Source: Zygophlyctis sp. KS116
Taxonomy: Eukaryota > Chytridiomycota
Direction of reading: 5' to 3'
Length of the DNA: 36,415 nt
Assembly: GCA_054661495.1 (NCBI GenBank)
Contig: BAAFSQ010000088.1
Coordinates: 1-36,415 of the forward strand
Below the pieces are notes generated by a model that was given only the letters and a program-made list of their open reading frames with translations, ran no database searches and had not been told where the DNA came from. The translations under genes and the position numbers were made by a program. This document shows, piece after piece, positions 8,857-18,698 of the stretch (positions within the stretch are counted from its first letter, which is position 1; every line of letters begins with the position of its first letter).

Positions 8857-10266
8857 ATGCAGCTAATCTGCTGCTTAATTCTCATGTTTGTTCTACTTGC
8901 CGAGGAAGGATCTTTGGTAAACTGTGAGACCCAATCAAGTTTTAAGTAAGTGTACTTTCTTAAAATTAGTATCCCACTTGCCAATCAATTAATGTCTGAT
9001 CATCAGTCAGACCTTTCAGGTTTGAGATTTGAGAGCACACATTTTCATTTTAATAAGCGGCAAGTGACTCGAAGCATCACTGGAAATACTCCCAGGAGCT
9101 TGTTTACTGTAAGAATTATCAATGTATTAATTCTGTAGTATGTAGGAGTTTTGTCATTTGGAACTCCTGCTATTGATCAAACATTTTTATTTGATTCAGG
9201 AAGTACTAAAACATGGATAAAAAGTTCAAAATGCAAATGTGGAGGGAATTTCAGTACTAATGCGTCATCTTCATTAATTCTTTATACTCAATCAGCATCG
9301 GTATCATACCTTGACGGGACAAGAGTTAGCGGTCAATTTGCTTCGGACATCGTATCTATAAACAATCTTACAGCTGAAAAGTTTACATTTTTTTTGGCTG
9401 AATCAATAGTAAATCCTTCTCAGCCAGATCCGGCAAGTAACTATGATGGGATATCTGGATTTGGATTTTCTTCGGACAATCCTTCATTATTTCAAAAGAT
9501 CTTTCAAAATTATCCGTCGTTATCTCCAGTAATTTCATACTTTATCGATCGTTCTGAAACAAATGGCGGAATAACTATTGGCGGTATAGATATATCCAGG
9601 TTCAGTGGACCTCTAGCAGTTGAAAGTATTATCCCAGCGAGTAAAGAAAATTCTGAAACCTTTTCTTTAAAGCTGGATTCGATCTATGTTGACAAAAGCA
9701 GCATATCTCTTGATTCGGCCTCGACTAAAAGCGTACTTATTGACACCGGAACATCATTAACTTTGCTTCCGGATTCTGTTGCCAAGTTGGTTCATCAAAA
9801 ATTAAACTTTCTTCCTCTGGGAAACGATTTCCCAGGATTTTATGGAATATATTGTCCCGAGCGCACTGTTCCATCACGATTACCCGTAGTTACAATCACA
9901 ATGGGGAAAGTTAAATTAAGGTTTACTCCTGATATATATACTTTCATAATAACCGACACTTTAAAAAACAATTCGTACTGTGTTTCTGGATTCCAAGCCC
10001 ATTCTTCAGACCAATTTATTATTGGTAATGTTTTATTAAGACGGTACTACACTGTTTTCGATATTGTTAACAAGCGAATTGGATTTGCAACATGTAACAG
10101 AAATCCAAACGTTAAATCGACAATTGTTTCGCTAGATTTGACCAAATCAGTAAAGGGAATTGCAGATCCCAGCTCTGTTTTTGGCGAAACTTCAAGTGAA
10201 TCCTTTGCACAAGAAATTTATTTAAACCGATTTATAATAATTGGCCTTCTGCCATTGCTTTTTTAA
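8857..10266 (+). CDS. Pepsin-like aspartic protease P4, GPI-like
   Basis: 451-residue A1-family protease. Exons 8857-8945, 8970-9108 and 9139-10266; introns 24 and 30 nt. Signal exon starts MQLICCLILMFVLLAEEG; exon 2 begins with IPLANQ after the phase-2 intron and contains the FNKRQ processing site; the second intron (phase 0) falls just after LFT and before YVG, at the same place as in P6 and P7. The first catalytic motif is LFDSGSTKTW, DSG rather than DTG, a known functional variant; flap VSYLDGT; second motif LIDTGTSLTLLP. The tail IIIGLLPLLF after a Ser-rich stretch suggests GPI anchoring. The disulfide region CKCGG differs from paralogues. Shared intron positions show it is intermediate between the P3 and P6/P7 types. 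Confidence 0.9.
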
Positions 10267-10427
10267 TAAAAATATAGAATGGATTTTCAATTTTACGATT
10301 TGAGAAATTTACAGCATATTTACAAGAGTATGTCGGACAAACTCCTTTCAAGTAGTGGGACTATTGTCGGGATCATTACAAATCACAATTATCGTGGCGA
10401 GTGGCACCGATCGGTTCTTAAAATAAA

Positions 10428-11393
10428 ATGAATATTGCAGCAGAAACAAAACAGCTGCTACAGCAATACTATGGGCTCTCTGAAGGACTTCCGGAGCAAA
10501 GAATAAAGTCCAAATGGATGCCGGAAAACAACTTTGGCTTCTTGCTCGGCATCATTGCCTATGGAGATGATACCCACATCACTCAACTTCACAGCTTGCT
10601 GCAAAACAATCAGTTCAAAGATCAGGAACAGTATTTTATTGGCTTTATGTTTGACTGGTACATTAGGCCTTTTCACAAGAGCTACAATAATTCAGAATCC
10701 TGTCGCACGCCCTCAATAGTGTCTTTAACGACATCATCAACTGAAGAAAATGAGCTGGCTCATAAGGATCTGAAAACAGCTGTGAAAAAGAGGGATGATG
10801 TCTGTTTGTTTTGTTGGGACATATTGTCATTGGAAGGTGCTCATATTATTGCACAAAAGAACATTGCAATCCAGTATGATGAATCGTCAATTTTACATCG
10901 AGCTGGTCTTATTCAGAAACACCAAGTGCAGAATGGTTTGCTCTTGTGTATTAAGTGTCACAGTCAGTTTGACAAATTGAAGCGATATGTCGATGTCGTT
11001 GATGGCAAGCTGGTGGTAAGGATAGTTAACGAATCAAATGATTTGGGCAGTTATAAGCACAAAATGTGGTATCAAAGTTCCAGAAGATTAAAAGGAGAAC
11101 GAGATTTCAGTGAAAAATATTGGATTCTTATTGACAACCGCAAAGCCGTTGAATCCAATAAGGAAATGGCCCTGTATTTCGTTGAAAATGATCAAACTAT
11201 TCTGCCAAACAGAAATGCATTAGAATTTCACAAGACGGCTTGTCTTATTTGGAGAATGGCAGGTGGTTCTGAACCGGACGAGGAATACTGTTCTGATGAT
11301 TATTATGATGATGATGATGATGAACAAGGTCCTGTAGATACGGCTGCTTTGAGGAAACGTTTCAAACTAGCACAAGATTATTATCAACTCTGA
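10428..11393 (+). CDS. HNH nuclease-domain protein, fungal type
   Basis: Intronless 321-residue protein ending in TGA. The central domain has C126-x2-C129, then EGAHI (H139), N169 in QNG, and LLLCIKCHSQFD with C174-x2-C177-H178. This matches the HNH_2-type domain often found in multi-copy fungal proteins, usually of unknown role. The N-terminal ~110 residues are not recognised; the C-terminus has an acidic run (YYDDDDDE) and then a basic helix. No signal peptide, so intracellular, unlike its protease neighbours P4 and P5. Being single-exon among intron-rich genes, and looking somewhat less AT-rich than they are, it could be a later insertion. Whether it cuts DNA is unknown. Confidence 0.8.
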   Translation: MNIAAETKQLLQQYYGLSEGLPEQRIKSKWMPENNFGFLLGIIAYGDDTHITQLHSLLQNNQFKDQEQYFIGFMFDWYIRPFHKSYNNSESCRTPSIVSLTTSSTEENELAHKDLKTAVKKRDDVCLFCWDILSLEGAHIIAQKNIAIQYDESSILHRAGLIQKHQVQNGLLLCIKCHSQFDKLKRYVDVVDGKLVVRIVNESNDLGSYKHKMWYQSSRRLKGERDFSEKYWILIDNRKAVESNKEMALYFVENDQTILPNRNALEFHKTACLIWRMAGGSEPDEEYCSDDYYDDDDDEQGPVDTAALRKRFKLAQDYYQL

Positions 11394-11513
11394 GTCCTGA
11401 CATTGAAAAATCCACAGGTCTAAATCAGGCTACTAATTTGATTTCAATTAATAATAAATGCCTTTGTTTTTAACCTTAATAGCAGAAATTTAATGATTTT
11501 AGCTTGTGCCGTT

Positions 11514-11564
11514 GATGCCGTTTCATGAAACGCCGTGTCTATAAATAATTATTCTATAAATAAT
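11514..11564. promoter_or_regulatory. P5 promoter: GATGCCGTTTCA palindrome and TATA repeats
   Basis: GATGCCGTTTCA (11514-11525) is the exact reverse complement of a 12-mer upstream of P7 (14614-14625). It overlaps the perfect 14-bp palindrome CGTTTCATGAAACG (11519-11532). Two direct copies of CTATAAATAAT follow (11539-11549, 11554-11564), the second running into the ATG. Likely promoter elements. Confidence 0.5.
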
Positions 11565-12913
11565 GAATGCAATTATAACAGCCCTGATTGCATTCAATCT
11601 ATTGATGATGCATTCATCAGCCGAGGTAGAGATGTAATCTAATGCAATTATTAATATTTAGGATATCACTCTCAAATCCTGTGATGAGCAGAACTAAACT
11701 GCTAGTGGAGTTGTTATTGAATAATACTTTTCAAAAAAGGCAGGCCCCAACTCTGATACAAGATAATGATCGTAATATCATATTTAGCTTTAGAGGGGAG
11801 GCAACTGTGGGAACTCCTGCTCAGTCTTTCAATGTATTGTTTGATACTGGAAGCTTTCAATTTTGGATTCAGTCCGGAAGTTGCATGAATTGTAGCGGAA
11901 ATTTATTCGATCCTAGCAAGTCTTCAACATTTGTAGATCAAAATAGGCCTGCAAGACCAATCAGATATGTTGATGGAACAATGGTAAATAGTCAATTCAT
12001 TTCGGAGACTGTTTCTGTTAACAATCGCTCCAAGCAAAATCTGATCATGAATTTGGCTACGAGCATGAATGGAGATAATAACATTGATGGAATAATGGGA
12101 TTTGGTTTCAGCGCCAGGGCAGAATATCCCACTTTTATTTCTGAAATTTTCAAATCTGATCCATCACTCTCCCCAATATTTTCATATTTTATAGATAACA
12201 GTGATATATCAGGAGGTTTGATGATTGGTGGGATTGATAAGTCAAGATTTAGCGGTCCATTAGCGACTGAAACTATTCTACCTTTGGAAAAATCACCATA
12301 TTGGGAACTTTCGATGAACTCATTGCTGATAGGAGGGACCGAATTAGACATTCCACAAAATATGACTGCAATCTTTGATACCGGAAGCTCTCTTGCAGTC
12401 TATAGTAACTCAATGTCAGATAGCATCAATCAGAAGTTAGGACTTTCTCAAATACCAAAATATCCTACTGGATGGTATGGATTGCAATGTAAAAATGGTC
12501 AAATTCCTGCAGGATTACCAGACTTGGTAATGACTTTTGGGGGTGTCAAATTAAAGTTTACTCCAAAGGAATATATTTACTTGACAGGGAATCAAAATGA
12601 TATTTATTGTGTTTCTGGGATAATCGGAATTTCGAAACTACGTTCTGATCAGTCCATAATTGGTAATGTCCTACTCAGAAGATATTATACAGTTTTTGAT
12701 ACCAAAAATCGAAAACTGGGATTTGCAACATGCAATCGACAGCCACTAACGGAATCAAAAGTCGCACAGTTCGATCTCTCTACAGAGATTGTTGGTATCG
12801 CTGATCCCAGTACAGTAAATGGTGAAACAAACAGCAGGAGCAACAATGCAAATGGTCAGTATAATTCACTCGTTATTCATCTATTATATGTTTTAGTAGT
12901 AAAATTTATTTAG
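11563..12913 (+). CDS. Pepsin-like aspartic protease P5, GPI-like
   Basis: 440-residue A1-family protease. Exon 1 (11563-11633) encodes MNAIITALIAFNLLMMHSSA; a 28-nt phase-2 intron (11634-11661) leads to exon 2 (11662-12913), uninterrupted. The pro-region ends in FQKRQ; catalytic motifs are LFDTGSFQFW and IFDTGSSLAVYS; flap Tyr in IRYVDGT. The C-terminal tail LVIHLLYVLVVKFI after an Asn/Ser stretch suggests GPI anchoring. Closest to P4 by sequence (shared LRRYYTVFD, GFATCNR and GIADPS segments). It lacks the LFT/Y intron of P4, P6 and P7. Its promoter shares a motif with P6 and P7. Confidence 0.9.
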
Positions 12914-12987
12914 ATGAAACGAGAATTTTTACAATGAGTTGGAGTAATACATGTTTCAAATCGAATCCTCGGTCCATGAAACGAGAA
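12914..12987 (+). promoter_or_regulatory. P6 promoter: paired ATGAAACGAGAA boxes
   Basis: ATGAAACGAGAA occurs at 12914-12925 (directly after the P5 stop) and at 12976-12987, 62 bp apart, with TGTTTCA between them. The TGAAACG core recurs upstream of P5 and P7. Probable regulator sites; the protein is unknown. Confidence 0.45.
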
Positions 12988-13024
12988 AATTTTCCTGGTC
13001 TTTTCAAACTCAAGGAATTTAAGA

Positions 13025-14509
13025 ATGATCGTCCTTATTTCATTTCTATTGTATTGCCCCATGCTATTGGATGCGTTGGAGTCAGACATTGGCGGATCAT
13101 CCAACAAGATCTTTAGGTAATTTTTACCTTTAACCGTAGTATAAAATTAGAAAATCCAAAGTTACAGCGACATCTTGAGAGAATCGCTAGTTTGGTCAAG
13201 AAGATTCCAATAATGCCTCATAAGAAATTTCTTCCTGTGCATAAGCTTCAGGAAAAGCCCATAAAAATGTCAACAATCGGTAATATCGCCAAGAATGTAC
13301 TCAAGCATTTGCATAAGAGAGTTATGGACAATCGTCTGATTGGAAATGACGAATTACATTTATTTACTGTAAGTCTCAAGGAATTTTCTAAAAATATAGT
13401 ATCATGGGCTGATTCAGTTGGGGAATCCGGCTCAACAATTCAAAATTTTGTTTGATACAGGAAGTACAAGATTATGGATTAGAGGACCCGGACAATGCAC
13501 CAGTCAAACTTGTCGTACATTCAATCCAGCAAATTCGAGAACCTTTTCTAATCTAAATGCGACTGCTCCGAGAATTCAATATGGTGACGGATCTTTTGTG
13601 GAAGGAAACTGGGTCAGTGACAGGGTCCAAGTAGCAGACACATGGGTGAACAGTTTCAAGTTTCAAATAGGAACAAATGTTTATGATACAGCTGATGAAG
13701 ACGGGATTATGGGTCTGGGATTTTCTCAAATGCGGCTAGAGCCCACGTATTGGGAGACTTTGGTTAATAACAAGTTGGTAACTTCACCTGTTTTTTCTGT
13801 TTTTATCGATTCAACCGAAACATCAGGGGCCATAACATTCGGAGGTGTGGATTTGGCAAGATATTCAGGGCCTTTAATATGGATTCCTGCAGTAGGAAGT
13901 ATGAAAGGATCATTTTACTGGGGTTTGGAACTCAATAGCTTTTTTGTGGGCTCTACTTCTATTCCTTTAGAGGAATCAGAAAAACATCCCATAATTGATA
14001 CTGGAACTTCACTTGGAATATTTCCCTCAGCGCTAGCAAAGAAAATTAATAATCAATTGGGCTTACAAAGAGTTAATATTGGAGGGACTGCTGATGATTA
14101 TAGAGGATTCCCTTGCCCATCAGGCAAAGTTCCATTGGTCACTAATCTTCCAAATTTGATACTATCTTTTGGTACTGCACAACTAACATTTACTCCTCAA
14201 GAATATTTGTTTATCCAAACGGACAATACTGATCAGCCGGTCTGTATTTCTGGTATTGTTCCCGGATCTTCGAATATTTTCATATTAGGGAATGTTTTAA
14301 TCCGTAGATACTATATAGTATTTGATCAAAGCTCTCGCCAAATTGGGTTTGCCGTAGCAAATAGAACGCCAAGAGTTAATTCGCAATTTGTGGCAGCCAG
14401 TGCTACAAACTCACCGATTGGTCGGTCTCCTCCTGCCTCTATTCCTATGGTTGGATTAAAACCGCCTGTTCCCTTTGGGACTCCTGTTCCAATAGCAATA
14501 CCTGGTTGA
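13025..14509 (+). CDS. Pepsin-like aspartic protease P6, soluble
   Basis: 476-residue A1-family protease. Exons 13025-13116, 13140-13368 and 13400-14509; introns 23 nt (phase 2) and 31 nt (phase 0, after LFT). Signal peptide MIVLISFLLYCPMLLDA; the basic pro-region of about 90 residues includes HLHKR as probable cleavage site. Catalytic motifs LFDTGSTRLW and IIDTGTSLGIFP; flap IQYGDGS, closer to classical pepsins than in P1-P5. The C-terminus is Pro-rich (PPVPFGTPVPIAIPG) with no hydrophobic tail, so it should be secreted free. The first intron uses the AG at 13138-13139; a second AG at 13149-13150 would break the frame. Most similar to P7. Confidence 0.88.
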
Positions 14510-14613
14510 TATTCTTTGGAAGATAATCAAATAAAATTTAATTTCATGATATTTTTAGCAAACTCAGTTGCTGAAGGAAAGGTTATTTGGGTGGCGTCCG
14601 GAAAGGTGCCGTG

Positions 14614-14640
14614 TGAAACGGCATCTGCAACGGCATCTGC
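14614..14640 (+). promoter_or_regulatory. P7 promoter: tandem AACGGCATCTGC
   Basis: Two perfect tandem 12-mers AACGGCATCTGC (14617-14628, 14629-14640) ending 21 bp before the P7 ATG. The first overlaps TGAAACGGCATC (14614-14625), identical in reverse to the P5 promoter 12-mer. This local GC-rich patch stands out in AT-rich DNA. Confidence 0.5.
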
Positions 14641-14661
14641 TGCCGCAAATACCTACCAAAA

Positions 14662-16193
14662 ATGAGAGGAGCTGCAGTTTTTCTCTTTCTTTTTTTCATT
14701 CTTACAGTTAAATCAGATGTATTTCAGTAAGACAATATTATGTATTAACTCATTACAGAATCAAAACCACCAATCCGGTCATGATAAGATTGGGTGAATA
14801 TATCAAAGCATTCAAATTCAGAAAACTTTCACAACTCAGGGACTCTAAAAGTCCATTAAAACAAGCACAATTTGAGAGACCGCCAGCAATCAGACAACCA
14901 ATTTCAGATCTACCGGACAAACACAAATTTCCTCCAGGAAAACCATTTCCAAATGTCAATCCTGTCGCACCCAATGCTGTTCCTCACCAAGTTCCAGAAA
15001 TTCCAAAAGTTTCTCGATTCGGCTCTATAGGCAGCAAGGTTGCAAATGTTTTAAAGAAAATTGCTTTTAGAAAGCGACAGATACAGGAACAACAATTCAA
15101 AGGCAATGATGCTAACCATCTGTTTTCGGTAATATTCTAATTATCCTTAATTTTTCAGTATCTTGGTGAATTTAGTGTCGGAACTCCTGGGAAATCATTG
15201 CGTTTGCTAATGGACACAGGAAGCAGTAGAATGTGGGTCAGGGGTCAAGGACAGTGCAATGCAGACTCTGATAAATGTCAAGTGTTTGATCCCGAGTCAT
15301 CACAAACTGTTCGTCATCTTAATGAGGCTGCACCTCGAATTACTTATGGGGATGGTTCTTTTGTCGAAGGACAATGGATAACGGATAAAGTCAGTATAGG
15401 CTCATTTACTTCTGAAAATTTCAAATTTCAACTTGGAACAACTGTTCAGGATCTTGCAGATGAAGATGGAATTCTTGGTCTTGGGTTTTCTGTGACTATG
15501 GGGGTACCTACTCTTTGGGAGAGCTTGATCATGCAGACAATACCCGATTCACCAGTCTTTTCAACTTATATAGATGAGACAGAAACGACCGGTTCATTCA
15601 TTGTTGGCGGGACTGATTTGGCAAGGTATAAGGGTGACATTACATGGAGCAGTGTTTCCAACAACTCTGGAGTATATTGGGCGATTGACTTGAAAGGAAT
15701 TAATGTTGGTGAAACAAGGATAAATAGCGCATCAAACTCAAATTTGAAGACGGTTATTGATACGGGAACTTCTCTAGCAATTTTCCCACAAAATGTAGCA
15801 GATGAAATCAGAAATACACTGAATCTACCAAGTTTAGATCTTGGTTCGACTCCAGATACATATGTTGGAATCTCTTGTCCTGATGGACATGTTCCGTCAA
15901 ACCTCAATCTTCCATCGATTAAATTGTCAGTAGATAATCAAGATCTTTTATTTTCACCAAATGAATACCTTTTCGTTTATCCCGACAATGCAGGAAACCT
16001 ACAATGCGTTTTGGGAGTTATCGGTTCAGATATGGATCATATTATATTGGGAAATCTATTCCTTAGGAAATATTATTTAGTATTTGATCAATGGTTCAGA
16101 AAGATTGGCTTTGCGGCTCCAAACCGTGCGGTAAATGTTGAAAATAATTTTGTTCCTTCAAACTACCATATCTGGTGGCCAGGCCAAGGCTAA
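14662..16193 (+). CDS. Pepsin-like aspartic protease P7, soluble
   Basis: 489-residue A1-family protease, the longest of the array. Exons 14662-14726, 14759-15128 and 15159-16193; introns 32 nt (phase 2) and 30 nt (phase 0). Signal peptide MRGAAVFLFLFFILTVKS; long Pro/Lys-rich pro-region (PPGKPFPNVNPVAPNAVPH) ending at FRKRQ. Catalytic motifs LLMDTGSSRMW and VIDTGTSLAIFP; flap ITYGDGS. It ends WWPGQG with no anchor, so secreted free like P6. GDGSFVEG and ADEDGI segments are shared only with P6, marking these two as a recent pair. Only 11 bp separate it from the GH1 start. Confidence 0.9.
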
Positions 16194-16204
16194 TTGACTA
16201 ATAA

Positions 16205-17759
16205 ATGCTGATTTATATGATATTACTTTTGATTCCTCTTGTCCTTTCTAAGCCTCAGAAATGGGGATTTGCAACTTGTAAGATGATTTAGCCAATGATG
16301 ACTAGCTGCCATACAAATCGAAGGAGCATGGAATGAATCTCGCAGCCCATCCGTTTGGGACAATTTTCTTAAAAGTGGAAATCCCAATGCTACAATATTT
16401 GGATCGATTGATGTAACTGCGGATCATTATCATCGATATGAGTCTGATTTATCAATTTTGAAAACGTTGGGCGCCAACTTGTACAGATTTAGTTTCTCTT
16501 GGTCCCGAATTCTTCCTGATTGTAATGGAACTGTTAATGAAGATGCTATAAACCATTATTCAAAAGTGATTGATGCTATTATTTCAAATGGTGCTGAACC
16601 AGTAGGTACCATGCATCATTGGGATCTTCCTGCATCTTGCATGAAGAACTATAATGGCTGGGCATCCAATGAGATTGTTTCTGATTTTGTAAATTATGCA
16701 GATGTGCTATTATCAAGATTTTCAGGGAAAATAAAGTATTGGTTGACAATGAATGAACCATCTAATATTTGTATTCTTGGATATGGCTTGGGGAAGTTTG
16801 CTCCTAATTTAAATCTGGGATTAGATGGACAATATAAATGTGGACATAATTCAATTTTAGCTACAGCTTACGTGATTCAATTAGCTAAAAACAAGTATCC
16901 AGGAACTGTTATTAGTTATCCTCTAGTATCTAGTTTTGGTGAACCACTTGATCCCAATAGTCAACAGGGTATATTATATAATTTATTAATTTAAGATATC
17001 GATGCAGGAATTAGATCCATGGAATTTACTGTCGGCTGGTTTTTAGAACCATTTTTCACTAGAGATTATCCCATGACTATGAGAAATGATGCTCGTGTGG
17101 GACCAGTCCTACCTATATTTTCTAGTCAAGACAAGGATGCTTTAAGTCTAGGAATAGAATTTCTAGCTATTAATTACTATACTAGTTATTTCATTCATGA
17201 TTCAAACTCTGAACCTGGAAATTATGCTGCAACACCATACAGAAATGGGATACCAATAGGACCAATGACTGGAATAGAATGGCAATTTTCTTTTCCTCAA
17301 GGTTTAGATAAATTACTTGAATGGATTGATTCAAGATATCCTTCAAAGAGTATTTGGATAACAGAATTAGGTTGTGCATCACCTAATGAATCCGAATTAC
17401 CATTGACTGAAATTCTTAAAGATGATTTCCGTATAGATTTCTTGAATCAACACTTGAACGTGATTATGAATTCTACTACTTCAGTTTACGCCGTCTTGAT
17501 ATGGTCATTAATAGACAATTGGGAATGGCAGTATGGTTATAAACCTCGTTTTGGAGTTGTATCTGTAGATTTTAACAATGGAACCTTGGCTAGAAACATT
17601 AAATCCTCTGGATATTGGCTCAAAGAATATTTTAAATCTTTTAGCTCATTGAGCCCAGAAAATACTTTTACTCGAGGAAATACCAGTGCTAGAAACCATG
17701 CCTCAAATTCCTTCCCAGTGAAATATTTGATGTTTTTTATGATTATAATATTACTTTAA
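16205..17759 (+). CDS. GH1 beta-glucosidase, secreted and GPI-like
   Basis: 499-residue family GH1 glycosidase, expected to release glucose or a related sugar from beta-glycosides at the cell surface. Exons 16205-16277, 16306-16968 and 16996-17759; introns 28 and 27 nt. A signal peptide ([15 protein letters not shown]) precedes [15 protein letters not shown]. Acid/base Glu in TMNEP (about E175); nucleophile Glu in ITELG (about E369), where most relatives have ITENG; the substrate-pocket tail [17 protein letters not shown] is intact. The C-terminus is Ser/Asn-rich and then hydrophobic ([11 protein letters not shown]), suggesting GPI anchoring. Together with P1-P7 it makes the region a run of extracytoplasmic hydrolases. 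Its TAA overlaps the SDHAF4 stop in a shared TTAA. Confidence 0.93.
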
Positions 17760-18022
17760 AAGTCTGAAACTCTTCCTTTTCTCTCCCAGTCCCCATATCT
17801 AGTTGGCTCAGTCCCCTTTGGCCCTCCAATCTCTCCAGTCTGTGGATTAGTATTATCTGGAAAATCCGGATACTGATACTCTAATGGTTTGTCTGTAGAC
17901 TCTTTTTGAAGTAATTTTGTAAATTCCTCTTGATCTTTTCTATTTCCTAGAGGAATTGGCTGAGGACCTCTAAAAGGAGTATTTGTATAGAGTCTTTTAG
18001 CAAGAATCAATCTCAAAGACAT
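17756..18022 (-). CDS. SDHAF4: Succinate dehydrogenase assembly factor 4
   Basis: 88-residue mitochondrial protein (yeast Sdh8 type) that binds flavinylated Sdh1 and helps complex II assembly in the matrix. The basic N-terminus ([19 protein letters not shown]) looks like a targeting presequence. The C-terminal family signature [20 protein letters not shown] with final VSDF is intact. I chose the ATG at 18022; the frame stays open a little further but without an ATG. Single exon. The stop shares TTAA with the convergent GH1 gene. The uL29m gene lies 25 bp upstream on the same strand, giving a pair of short mitochondrial-protein genes. Confidence 0.93.
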   Translation of the reverse strand: MSLRLILAKRLYTNTPFRGPQPIPLGNRKDQEEFTKLLQKESTDKPLEYQYPDFPDNTNPQTGEIGGPKGTEPTRYGDWERKGRVSDF

Positions 18023-18047
18023 TTTTTTCAAGAAAAAAGGATAAAAT

Positions 18048-18593
18048 CTATTCTATAAACCATCTTTTTTGACTATTTTCCTTTTCAACTTGATCATGTT
18101 TATAAACTCCCTTGTATCTATCCTGTAATTTAAATTTCATTCTATTCCTTCCGACTTTATCCAAATCCAAGGGAAATTCTACAGATAGTAAATCATTAAT
18201 TTCCATACTAGAACTTCCAGCCTTTTCCAATTGTAACCTTTTAGTTTCTCTATCTACTAAATATACTGCTTGATCATATGCAATTTTCCTTTCCCATAAA
18301 ACTCTTTTAATTCTAGACATTGATCTCTTTAGATCAAATAATCTATTTTTAAAAGGAAAAATAATTCTAAATCTGTTTGCTTCTACTTTTTGAGATTCCA
18401 ACTTGTTTTGTTCTTTAATGCAAATCCACCAGAGTTTATGTAAATCATCAAAACTCTTTAATCTTAAATATGCACAAGTCCAAGGTCGTCCTGCTTCACC
18501 TTCTTTTTCTCTCCAGACCCATGCTTGATTAGACTCGAAAAACTCTTCTAGACCTCTAGACCAAGGAGAAATTGAAAAGAATCTTTTAAACAT
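18048..18593 (-). CDS. MRPL47: Mitochondrial large-subunit ribosomal protein uL29m
   Basis: 181-residue, single-exon protein of the mitochondrial large ribosomal subunit (MRPL47 in animals, Mrpl4 in yeast), near the tunnel exit. Signature: GLEEFFE, then [20 protein letters not shown], followed by the long helical hairpin with KEQNKL and a Lys/Arg-rich middle. The N-terminus [14 protein letters not shown] fits a mitochondrial presequence. Length is typical for fungal uL29m cores. It is divergent from the secreted-protein gene, with 105 bp between the start codons. Confidence 0.9.
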   Translation of the reverse strand: MFKRFFSISPWSRGLEEFFESNQAWVWREKEGEAGRPWTCAYLRLKSFDDLHKLWWICIKEQNKLESQKVEANRFRIIFPFKNRLFDLKRSMSRIKRVLWERKIAYDQAVYLVDRETKRLQLEKAGSSSMEINDLLSVEFPLDLDKVGRNRMKFKLQDRYKGVYKHDQVEKENSQKRWFIE

Positions 18594-18698
18594 TTTTGAG
18601 TCTAAACCTGCCCAAAGGACTTGACATTATACTAAACTTTGCTTTTCAGATCAGACCATGAAAATTGATCAAGCGCTTAAATTTGACGCTTTGAAGTA

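Noticed and set aside
9018-9138. 62-residue frame as a separate small gene
   Set aside because: It is P4 exon 2 with read-through on both sides; the KRQ site and the LFT/Y intron match the paralogues.
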